The notes under the pieces: generated by a model | The model's database searches: none | What the model was told of the DNA's origin: nothing | The model's input: the letters and a program-made list of their open reading frames with translations, nothing else | Assembly: GCF_003583765.1 (NCBI RefSeq) | Contig: NZ_QXQA01000002.1 | Location: 434,001 to 498,000, forward strand | DNA: 64,000 bases | Source: Paenibacillus nanensis | GTDB taxonomy: Bacteria; Bacillota; Bacilli; Paenibacillales; Paenibacillaceae | Reading direction: 5' to 3' | Program-made: the position numbers and the translations under genes | Shown: positions 57,109 through 64,000 of the stretch, piece by piece | Numbering within the stretch: the stretch's first letter is position 1 | How the letters are laid out: each line of letters begins with the position of its first letter

Positions 57109-58586
57109 GTTCCGATCCCCTTTGTCCGGAATTGGCCCGGTGTAAGCCCGGTATGCTTCTTGAACACTTCCGCGAAATGGCGGGCGTGGTAATAACCCAC
57201 CCGTTCGCTGATCGTCTGAATCGGGACGCCTTCGGCCAACAGCTCCTTCGCCTTCTCCATCCGGATTTTGGTCAAATACTTAATGTAGGAGAGCCCCATC
57301 TGTTCCTTGAACAGCAGGCTGAAGTACGTAACGTTCATCTGGACGTAATCCGCCACTTCTTGCTGCGTGAGATCCCTGCCGTAATGCTCTTCCATGTAGC
57401 GCAGCGCCTTCTCGACCGCCGAATGCTTGGAGCGCTGGCGCACGGCGACGACCCAGTCGATAATCCGCTCCAGCTCCTCCCTAAGCCAACCCGCCGCTTC
57501 TCCCCTGGTCTGCGCGTCACGGAGCTCGCGCTGCGGAGCATAGCCCTGAGGGATCAGCTCGGCCATATTTCCGCCCGTTTCCTTGGCCGCATCCGCGCAC
57601 TGCAGAACGATCCGAAGCAGCTCGATCTCGGCCACGTCCGGATCGACGGCGCTTGATTTGAACGATTCGAGAAGCTCGTCAAGCTTAGTCATGAAGCCTT
57701 CCTTCTCGCCTAGCCTGAGATCGAAAAGCAGCTCCTCCTCCTTCTCCGTGACATCCGGCTGAATAGCATGCGGATCTCCCAGCTCCTCGAAGGAAATCCA
57801 GCCCGTTCCCTCTAGATACTTGCCGTAACGCAGCGCACGCAGCGCTTCCTTGTAGCTTCTGGCGGCATCGCCGAGCGACCGGTAGGTTCGGCCGGATCCC
57901 ACCGTCAAGCCATTCAAATGGGAAAGCTGCCGCTGCCAGTCGTCGCGTAAGGGTTCGAAATGAAACAGCGCCAACAAGTTCTCGCGTCCGTTTCGGATAT
58001 GAACCGTCCGGTAAAATTCGCCGTCCTCCAGCCGGAACCGTTCATCGGAAACGGCCAGCACGGTTACTGCCGACACTCGCCGCGCGTCCTCGCCGAATTG
58101 CTCCATCCATGCCGACAACGCAGCTTCGTCGCCGTAAAGAAGCAGATTTAACGCGGCCTCTTCCAGAAGATCCTTCTTGCGCTGTTCCTTGAGCTTGGTC
58201 ATCTCAGATCTCTCCCGTATGCGGTCGACAGCCTTCCCGATGCCCTCCCGAATTTTATCCAGCGTGATCGGCTTCTCCAAATAGTCGATAACGCCTAATT
58301 GAATCGCCTTCTTGACGTAATCGAATTCGTTATAGCCGCTGAATACGATGCAAGCCGTCTCCGGGGCTTCTTCCCGGATCGTCCGAATCAGCTCAAGGCC
58401 GTCGATGCCGGGCATCCTTATATCCGTCATGACGATATCCGGCTTGTGCGTGCGGATCGCCTCCAGCGCGGACAGACCGTCCTGCGCGGTCGCGACGAGC
58501 TCGACCCCGCACTCCGACCACACGATCAGCTTCGCCAGCCCTTTGATCACGATATGTTCATCGTCAAACAACACCGCTTTCAGCAT
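57105..58586 (-). CDS. YesN-like response regulator (receiver + AraC DNA-binding domain)
   Basis: 493 residues from the ATG at 58586 (GGGGGTGG nine bases upstream), overlapping the kinase gene by 23 bp. Receiver domain 1-120: acidic pocket 'LFDDEH' (Asp9/Asp10), phosphorylation site Asp55 in 'VMTDIRMPGIDG', conserved Lys in 'YLEKPIT'. A ~270-residue linker follows, then the AraC double helix-turn-helix at the C-terminus ('TQQEVADYVQMNVTYFSLLFKEQMG', 'IQTISERVGYYHARHFAEVFKKHTGLTPGQFR'). Direct repeats of about 21-bp period in front of the kinase and CUT1 operons fit the binding mode of AraC-type regulators. Confidence 0.93.
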   Translation of the reverse strand: MLKAVLFDDEHIVIKGLAKLIVWSECGVELVATAQDGLSALEAIRTHKPDIVMTDIRMPGIDGLELIRTIREEAPETACIVFSGYNEFDYVKKAIQLGVIDYLEKPITLDKIREGIGKAVDRIRERSEMTKLKEQRKKDLLEEAALNLLLYGDEAALSAWMEQFGEDARRVSAVTVLAVSDERFRLEDGEFYRTVHIRNGRENLLALFHFEPLRDDWQRQLSHLNGLTVGSGRTYRSLGDAARSYKEALRALRYGKYLEGTGWISFEELGDPHAIQPDVTEKEEELLFDLRLGEKEGFMTKLDELLESFKSSAVDPDVAEIELLRIVLQCADAAKETGGNMAELIPQGYAPQRELRDAQTRGEAAGWLREELERIIDWVVAVRQRSKHSAVEKALRYMEEHYGRDLTQQEVADYVQMNVTYFSLLFKEQMGLSYIKYLTKIRMEKAKELLAEGVPIQTISERVGYYHARHFAEVFKKHTGLTPGQFRTKGIGT

Positions 58587-60378
58587 GATCGGAATCCACC
58601 CCCCTTCTCCCACGATGAGGAAATCTCAGTTCGATGTACGTTCCCTCGCCCGGATTGCTTCGAATATGGAACGAGCTTTCTTCGCCGTAATACAGTGCTA
58701 GCCGCTCGCGGACGTTCCGGATGCCGTAGCCTTGCTCGGTCTTCGCGATATCTTCCATACCGACTCCATCGTCCGACACGGTGAATACGAGATAATCGCC
58801 GTCCCTGCGCCCGGTGAGCCGGATCATGCCTTCGCCGACTTTGGGCTCCAGCCCGTGATACATGGCATTCTCCACAAGCGGCTGAAGCAGCAGCTTCATC
58901 ATCTCGTACACCTTGATTTCCTCGTCGACTTCCTCCACGTAGCGGAAGCGGTTGTCGTAGCGCATATTCTGGATAATCATATAGTGCTCGATATGCTTAA
59001 GCTCCTTAAATACGGGGATCAGCTCCCTTCCCTTGTTCAAGCTCAGCTTGAAGCTCTCGGAGAGCGACAAAGCCATCTGCGCAATGTCCTTCTTCTCCTC
59101 CAGGAGCGCCATGAAATAAATCGAATCCAGCGTATTATACAGAAAATGGGGTTTGATCTGCGCCTGCAGCGAACGCAGCTCCGCTTCCTTCTCCTTAAGC
59201 TCGGACTCCAGAAGCCTTTCGCTTAGCTGCTGGTTGGCGAACGTAATCCGGCGGAAGGTCGCGCCAATGACGCCTACCTCGTCTGCGGGAAAAGGCTCGC
59301 CTGCCGGCTCATCGTTTGAAGGACTGCCCGTCGCCCAGTCCACGATCATTTTCTTCAGCTGCAGCAGCGGACGGGTAACCGTGCCGGATACGAAATAAGA
59401 GACCAGCAGCGCCGCCCCGGCCATTAGCGCCGATATGAGAAGCGTAATCGCGCCGATGCGGTCCGATTGGCTTAACAGCGTTTTCATTTCTACGTAGTGA
59501 ATAAAACGCCAGCCTGTTGTTGCGTTCGTGAACTGACTGACGATGTAATCCGCATCCTCCAGCCTGCGCACCGTCTCCTCTAACGTCTGGCCGAGACCAA
59601 TGCTTGCCGTCAAATCAGGCGTCAGATCATAGACCGCGACCGGCTCCGGTTCATGAGCGGCGTCCATGACGAGGAAGCCGTTCTGCCCGCTGCCGCTTAC
59701 CGCTTGATCGAAAATCGACGATTTGATATTGATGACAAGCAGGCCGATCATGCCGGACGTCAGGCTGTTCGGGTCGCGCAGCAGCTTTACGCTGGAGAAC
59801 GATTCGCCGTCCGCCGAGCTGCCAAGCACGTTGTAGCCGAAAAATACTTCCTTCCCTTTCGCCCGAACCGCCCGGTCGTACCAATCCGTTCCCGCGATCG
59901 CCTTACGCGTCTCGTCCGTCCCGTATTTGCCGGCCTGCTCGGATCTGCCGTAGCAGACAGAGCGGAAATTACGGTCGAACAAACAGATGGAGTCGATATT
60001 TTGGGTATCGAACAAGTTGGTGACGACAATGTTCTGAAGCTTGTTGGCCGTACGCACATCGAGAAAATCCTGTTTGCCGCCATCGTTCGACCCGCTCGCG
60101 ATCAACTGCTCCCTTAATTCATCGTTGGACAGAATGATGCGGTTCATGTTAATGATATTGCGAAATAACAGATCGGCCACTTCGCTCGCGGTACGCAGAT
60201 GACCGGCGTTGCGTTCGATATGGTTGTCCACAAGCGTATCTTTGGCGATATTGTACGACACATAACCAAGTATAATGAGGGGCGGCAGCGCCACCAGAAT
60301 CATGGCGGCCAGAAATCTTCGCCGGATGCGGGATTGGCGCAGCACGCCCGATAAATTGCGGAGAACACCCAGCTTCAT
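58564..60378 (-). CDS. YesM-like sensor histidine kinase
   Basis: 604 residues. Membrane helix 1 (~22-42), extracellular Cache-like sensor domain (~45-305), helix 2 (~310-332), HAMP (~333-385), then His_kinase and HATPase domains. The phosphorylated His is His411 in 'QAQIKPHFLYNTLDSIYFMALLEE'; the N box is 'LLLQPLVENAMYHGLEP' and the G1 box 'VSDDGVGM'. Typical LytS/YesM class that signals to YesN-type regulators. AAGGAAG six bases before the ATG. Its promoter carries the same element as the CUT1 operon, so autoregulation is likely. The flanking receptor lipoproteins may deliver the ligand. Confidence 0.94.
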   Translation of the reverse strand: MKLGVLRNLSGVLRQSRIRRRFLAAMILVALPPLIILGYVSYNIAKDTLVDNHIERNAGHLRTASEVADLLFRNIINMNRIILSNDELREQLIASGSNDGGKQDFLDVRTANKLQNIVVTNLFDTQNIDSICLFDRNFRSVCYGRSEQAGKYGTDETRKAIAGTDWYDRAVRAKGKEVFFGYNVLGSSADGESFSSVKLLRDPNSLTSGMIGLLVINIKSSIFDQAVSGSGQNGFLVMDAAHEPEPVAVYDLTPDLTASIGLGQTLEETVRRLEDADYIVSQFTNATTGWRFIHYVEMKTLLSQSDRIGAITLLISALMAGAALLVSYFVSGTVTRPLLQLKKMIVDWATGSPSNDEPAGEPFPADEVGVIGATFRRITFANQQLSERLLESELKEKEAELRSLQAQIKPHFLYNTLDSIYFMALLEEKKDIAQMALSLSESFKLSLNKGRELIPVFKELKHIEHYMIIQNMRYDNRFRYVEEVDEEIKVYEMMKLLLQPLVENAMYHGLEPKVGEGMIRLTGRRDGDYLVFTVSDDGVGMEDIAKTEQGYGIRNVRERLALYYGEESSFHIRSNPGEGTYIELRFPHRGRRGVDSDHAESGVV

Positions 60379-60493
60379 GGCAAACTTCCTTTGCAGGTTA
60401 ATAATGGAAGAGACCTATGGAAACGAAACATTCCCTACGCCCGGCCCGCGTGCAGACAGCGGCCGGATACAGGGAATGGGGCTCGTTTCGTCC

Positions 60494-60557
60494 AGTATAT
60501 CACGGAGATTCAGAGACGAAGATGCGGATTTTTTTGGGTAAATACCGCATTTATCGG
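60494..60557 (-). promoter_or_regulatory. Promoter of the histidine kinase operon with response-regulator-type direct repeat
   Basis: On the minus strand CCGATAAATGCGGTAT is followed about 21 bp later by AAATCCGC. TATACT (60494-60499) lies 52 bp after the AATGCGG start. The arrangement matches the CUT1 promoter element at 55012-55077. The element starts only 17 bp after the stop of the upstream lipoprotein gene. Confidence 0.7.
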
Positions 60558-60573
60558 ATTGTCGCTTGCTCTG

Positions 60574-61872
60574 TCAATTATCGTCGATCAGTTTCTGAAG
60601 CTCGCCCATGTAACGCTCCGCCGAATAGGCGGGGTCAGCGATCAAAAGCTGCGCATTATCCCAGGCGGTCAGCTGCTCCTCCGTCGTGAAGCGGGCTTCG
60701 AACCAGAGGGCTCCCCGCTTAAGCTCCGTCAGCTTGTCCTGAATCATGCGGGTAAGCGCGGGAACGTCACCGGGCGTCTGTAAGGCGGCGAAGCCCGTAA
60801 TCATGGCGCCGTTATCCATCGCATGCTGGCCGTACCGCTCGAACACGTATTTCATCCAGCGGCCAACCTCATCATTATAGGCTTCCTTAGAAAAAACCGT
60901 AGTCAGCCCTGCGTTGACGGGGTACTCGTCCAGCGTGCCGACGCCGCCTTCGACGAGAGGAATGCTGAAGAAGCCAATCGAAGACGATTCGCCGCCATCG
61001 TATCTGCCGCTTCCATTGAAGTCGCGAAGCGACCAGCTGCCTGAATAGAAAATGCCGGCTTTCCCTTGCATGAACATATCCATGGACTGCTCGAAGTCCT
61101 CCCTGGCCGGCTGCCTGCCGAAATACCCTCTTGCCGCCATATCCCGGATCGCTTCGGCCGCCTCGATGAAGCCTGCATCCGTCAGCCGCATCGTTCCGCG
61201 GTCCACCTCGCCCATCGCATCAGGTCCCAGCTTGCGGATGATGTAGGCATTGATGAGACGCGTAATCGGCCACTTCTCCTTGCCTGCCAGCGCGAACGGC
61301 TGGATGCCCTCCGCCATCATCTTTTCGGCCGCGTCCATCATTTCGCTCCAGGTGCCTGGCACTTCTATCCCCAGCTTGGAGAACAGCTCTTTGTTATACC
61401 AGAAGCCTTCTATATTCATCTCGAGGGGCAGCGCGTACAGCCCGCGTCCATCTACCTGACTATTCAGCAGATCGACTGCCGAAGGAAGAAGCGTTCCGTT
61501 CATGTCTAGCTCTTCCAAGGTCTCGTCTAGATTCAAAGCCGCTCCGCTCTCAATTAAGTCTATCAACGGCTTGCCTGAGGGGTAACTGAACATGACGGGA
61601 AGATCGTTGCTGGCCGCAAGCAATTGAATCTTGCTGGAGAGATCCGCGTTCCCGATCTCCTCCCGCCGGAACCGCACATGAGGATGAACGGCCGTGTACT
61701 CCTCCGCCAATTGCTCGATGATATCGGTGCTCGGCGCATTGCCGGCCGACGTGACATATGTGATGGTTACGGGCGTCGGATCCGGCTGGGCGGCCGGCGG
61801 GCGGCCGGCGACGCCGCATGACGCCAGCAAGCCGAGTATCGCAGCCGTTATAAGTAGGCGTGTGAGTCGCAT
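60574..61872 (-). CDS. Solute-binding lipoprotein upstream of the two-component system
   Basis: 432 residues; lipobox LLASC (Cys19); GGAG nine bases before the ATG. A close paralog of the lipoprotein at 55795-57108: shared blocks include 'IEGFWYNKELF', 'KWPITRLINAY' and 'IGFFSIPLVEGG-GTLDEYPVNAGLTT'. It lacks permease partners and lies 195 bp before the kinase gene on the same strand, separated from it by the regulated promoter. It has no obvious promoter of its own besides a weak TTGAAA-17-TACCTT overlapping the terminator of the GH3 gene. It could be a sensor subunit or an alternative receptor for the CUT1 permeases. Confidence 0.9.
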   Translation of the reverse strand: MRLTRLLITAAILGLLASCGVAGRPPAAQPDPTPVTITYVTSAGNAPSTDIIEQLAEEYTAVHPHVRFRREEIGNADLSSKIQLLAASNDLPVMFSYPSGKPLIDLIESGAALNLDETLEELDMNGTLLPSAVDLLNSQVDGRGLYALPLEMNIEGFWYNKELFSKLGIEVPGTWSEMMDAAEKMMAEGIQPFALAGKEKWPITRLINAYIIRKLGPDAMGEVDRGTMRLTDAGFIEAAEAIRDMAARGYFGRQPAREDFEQSMDMFMQGKAGIFYSGSWSLRDFNGSGRYDGGESSSIGFFSIPLVEGGVGTLDEYPVNAGLTTVFSKEAYNDEVGRWMKYVFERYGQHAMDNGAMITGFAALQTPGDVPALTRMIQDKLTELKRGALWFEARFTTEEQLTAWDNAQLLIADPAYSAERYMGELQKLIDDN

Positions 61873-61901
61873 CCGTTGCTGCTCCGTTTCCGTTTAAAAT
61901 G

Positions 61902-61950
61902 CAAAAGGCCCGCTGAGGCGCCTTTGCATAAAGGTATCACCTAGCGGGCT
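61902..61950 (-). terminator. Terminator of the GH3 surface enzyme gene
   Basis: On the minus strand AGCCCGCT and AGCGGGCC pair around a large loop that itself contains GCAAAGGCGC, followed by TTTTGCATTTT. Fair but not ideal; readthrough into the lipoprotein gene is possible. Confidence 0.65.
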
Positions 61951-61960
61951 CGTTTTCAAC

Positions 61961-64000
61961 TTAAGAAAAGAAGGTTTTGTCGATCGCTTCTCGTGCGCGC
62001 AACGCAACGGCCGCCAGCTCGGCTCTCGTCAGCCAGGATGCGGGATGCAGCTGCCCGTCGTCCTTGCCCTTGAAAATACCGTGCTTCACCATGGCCGCAA
62101 ACGCTATACGCCCTTCACCCGACAATTGGTGCGCGTCAGCAAAGCCTTCAAGCAGCCCGTCGGCTTCGGCATCGGCGAGATCGGTCTCGACGCCGGCATA
62201 GGCGAGCGCGTCCTTCAGAATAAGAGCCATGCCTTCGCGGCTCATCACGGATTCAGGAGCAACATCATCCGTACGCAGCCCGATGTCCTCGGCCGTTCGC
62301 ATAACGGCGTCATGCCACGCCGCATCGTCAGCCTCCTTCTCCGGGGTAACGCCCAGCACATTCAAAGCAACCATTAAGCTATGAGCTGTCGTCGTTCTCG
62401 CAAGCGGCCTCATGTTCCCGTCGCCGGTGCCGTTCAGCAGGAGCTTGGAGGTCGCATCGGCGACAACCCCGGCATACCAAGCTTCGGACGGCACGTCCTT
62501 GAAGCTGCGGCTTACCGATAGGGGAACGTACAGCCCTTCGCTCGAAACAAGCGCAAGCAGGATGGTCTCGCCGTTGTCGTCCGTCTTCACAATACTCGGC
62601 ACTGGCGTCAGCGTTCCGTCGGCATTCATGCGGGCGAATGTCGTAATCTCGCCTTGCTTCGCGCCCTTCACCTTCACTTCGGCCAGCGCGTAACCCGCTT
62701 CGCCGGGTATTTCGATCGAAACGACATCGCTGGCCACAGTGATTCCCGGCAGTTTAAGGGCGCCGGCCTTCTCTTGATCCGCTTGGACAGCCGGCTTCAC
62801 CTCTGCGGATGCGGCAGCAGGAGCGGTAGGTTTAGGCTCCTCCGTCGGCTGCGGTATAACGATCGGTCCCGAACCGCCGCCTGCCGGCGCCGTCTCGATG
62901 GACAAGCTGTCGATGCGGAGATCAGCCGCTTTGAATACGATATAGAGATCATGGGTACCAGTCAGGCTCGTATTGCTGAGGTCTGCCGATACATTCGTGT
63001 AGCCGAGCTCGGTTACCGGAACGCCGGCATTCTCGATCGTATAGCTTCGCGAAGTTGTAGCCGGGACGTCAATGACCGCGATCGGCGCGCTGGACGGCGA
63101 GTCCGCATGAAGCGTAATGACGCCTCCGTTCGCGTCCGAAGCGACGCTTGCGGTAACCTTCTTCGCGCCGGTGAGGTCAACCTTCGGCAGCGCTGTCCAT
63201 GAGCCGTTTCTCGTGGACGCAACCGCATAGTAGCCTCCGACTATCCGTTTGTTCTTCAAATTGACAGCCGTGCGTTCTTTGGAAACTTCATGGTACACGA
63301 CGTCATTCGAAGCGTAGGAATGGTCGAATACATTGAACGGTTCAGCTAGCGTAAGCTTGCCGAGGGCGGAGCCGGACACGTACATATTACCCGTCAAGCG
63401 GATGTCGTCGGACGAAGCTCCCACCATCAAGCTGTAATTGCCGCCCTCCACGATGAAATCTCCTTGGTTCACGTCCCATACCGCAAAGTCTCCCGGATCG
63501 ACGGACAGACTTACCGTCTTCGTCTCGCCCGCCGCGAGCTCGACCTTCTCGAACGCGGCCAGCTTCTTGGAAGGAGCGTAAGAACCATAAGCCGTATTCG
63601 GATTGCGCACGTAGAGCTGAACAACCTCCGACGTGTCGACGCTGCCATCATTGCGGACTTGAACGGTTACCGTTAAGGGCTCGCTGCCGGAGACGGCGGA
63701 CGGTGCCTGAAGATTGCTGTATTCGAACGAACTGTACGACAAGCCGTATCCGAATTCGTAAGTGACCGGGGCGCTCGCGTACATATACGTCAGCTTCGAC
63801 TCCACCGGATCCGCGTTCGTCATGTCGACGGTGTAGCGGGGATCGATATTGACGCCAAGCTGATGGGCAGGGAAGCTCTTCGGAATCGAGTAATCGCTGA
63901 TCGCCGGAAAAGCCGACATGTCAGCGTACCAGGTCGAGGCAAGCCGACCGGTCGGCGCGTAATCGCCGTACAGCACTTGCGCCAGCGCCTTCGAATCGTA
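61961..64000 (-). CDS. Surface-anchored GH3-family glycoside hydrolase, C-terminal part (5' end outside window)
   Basis: The frame is open to the window edge; ~680 C-terminal residues are visible. The first ~80 close the GH3 C-terminal domain ('AQVLYGDYAPTGRLASTWYADM', 'YEFGYGLSYSSFEYS'). A fibronectin-III-like GH3 domain (~90-205) and a CBM6-like carbohydrate-binding domain (~215-360) follow, then a Pro/Ala linker. The last ~180 residues hold three SLH repeats ('FKDVPSEAWYAGVVADATSKLLLNG', a degenerate second, 'GIFKGKDDGQLHPASWLTRAELAAVALRAREAI'), anchoring the enzyme to the cell wall. Catalytic residues lie beyond the window. A beta-glucosidase, xylosidase or similar exo-activity at the surface is expected. 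Confidence 0.88.
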   Translation of the reverse strand, partial: YDSKALAQVLYGDYAPTGRLASTWYADMSAFPAISDYSIPKSFPAHQLGVNIDPRYTVDMTNADPVESKLTYMYASAPVTYEFGYGLSYSSFEYSNLQAPSAVSGSEPLTVTVQVRNDGSVDTSEVVQLYVRNPNTAYGSYAPSKKLAAFEKVELAAGETKTVSLSVDPGDFAVWDVNQGDFIVEGGNYSLMVGASSDDIRLTGNMYVSGSALGKLTLAEPFNVFDHSYASNDVVYHEVSKERTAVNLKNKRIVGGYYAVASTRNGSWTALPKVDLTGAKKVTASVASDANGGVITLHADSPSSAPIAVIDVPATTSRSYTIENAGVPVTELGYTNVSADLSNTSLTGTHDLYIVFKAADLRIDSLSIETAPAGGGSGPIVIPQPTEEPKPTAPAAASAEVKPAVQADQEKAGALKLPGITVASDVVSIEIPGEAGYALAEVKVKGAKQGEITTFARMNADGTLTPVPSIVKTDDNGETILLALVSSEGLYVPLSVSRSFKDVPSEAWYAGVVADATSKLLLNGTGDGNMRPLARTTTAHSLMVALNVLGVTPEKEADDAAWHDAVMRTAEDIGLRTDDVAPESVMSREGMALILKDALAYAGVETDLADAEADGLLEGFADAHQLSGEGRIAFAAMVKHGIFKGKDDGQLHPASWLTRAELAAVALRAREAIDKTFFS

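Noticed and set aside
1-64000. Mobile elements, CRISPR arrays, phage genes, rRNA or tRNA genes
   Set aside because: No transposase or integrase motif, no regular spacer-repeat series, and no RNA gene signature was found on either strand. The repeated hairpins are ordinary terminators.

Overview
The window looks like chromosomal DNA of a soil or plant-associated, endospore-forming member of the Paenibacillaceae (Paenibacillus-like). Signs are: strong GGAGG-type ribosome binding sites, lipobox solute-binding proteins paired with LplB/LplC-type permeases, YesM/YesN-type two-component signalling, AraC-type regulators beside nearly every sugar cluster, SLH surface proteins, a Cse60-type spore protein, and moderately high GC with many rho-independent terminators. 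No rRNA, tRNA, insertion sequence, CRISPR array or replication origin was seen.

Layout. (1) 1-804: tail of an AraC-type regulator. (2) 862-18048: a plant-polysaccharide locus. It has a 2,020-residue secreted protein with two GH43-type propellers, then an operon (15678 down to 7207) of two permeases, a solute-binding lipoprotein, three GH43 proteins and a DUF2264 protein. Upstream lie an AraC regulator and a divergent GH105 unsaturated-uronyl hydrolase. (3) 18078-24361: housekeeping and miscellaneous genes (64-residue membrane protein with a striking operator, SGNH esterase, YitT, Cse60, GreA-like protein with a complex leader, duplicated-domain protein, SLH protein, AbrB-family membrane protein). 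(4) 24777-29564: AraC regulator, GH27 alpha-galactosidase-like enzyme, D-galactonate dehydratase and a GH43. (5) 29756-39533: MFS transporter, then a myo-inositol catabolic operon iolDECAGB ending in a LacI-type regulator gene, with a 12-bp palindrome in front of iolD. (6) 39640-51503: a membrane-bound AraC-type sensor-regulator, a solute-binding protein, two permeases, a TIM-barrel isomerase, an unrecognised protein, a lyase-like protein and a second GH88/GH105-type enzyme. (7) 51819-61872: a second type of sugar ABC transporter, plus a histidine kinase/response regulator pair flanked by two closely related solute-binding lipoproteins. (8) 61961-64000: C-terminal part of a GH3 enzyme with a carbohydrate-binding domain and S-layer anchors.

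How it fits together. Large surface or secreted enzymes (GH43 multidomain protein, GH3-SLH) would cut plant polysaccharides outside the cell. ABC importers take up oligosaccharides, and enzymes without signal peptides (GH43, GH105, GH27, lyase-like protein, isomerase) finish degradation inside. Each locus has its own regulator and visible operator-like repeats.

The strongest new observation is a conserved promoter element. It occurs in front of both the histidine-kinase operon (60521-60557) and the ABC transporter operon (55043-55077), at nearly the same distance from a -10 box. This suggests that the kinase/regulator pair controls itself and the transporter. Also notable are the intracellular lyase/hydrolase operon with an unrecognised member, the structured two-ORF leader of the GreA-like gene, and 10-bp phased repeats in front of the GH27 gene.
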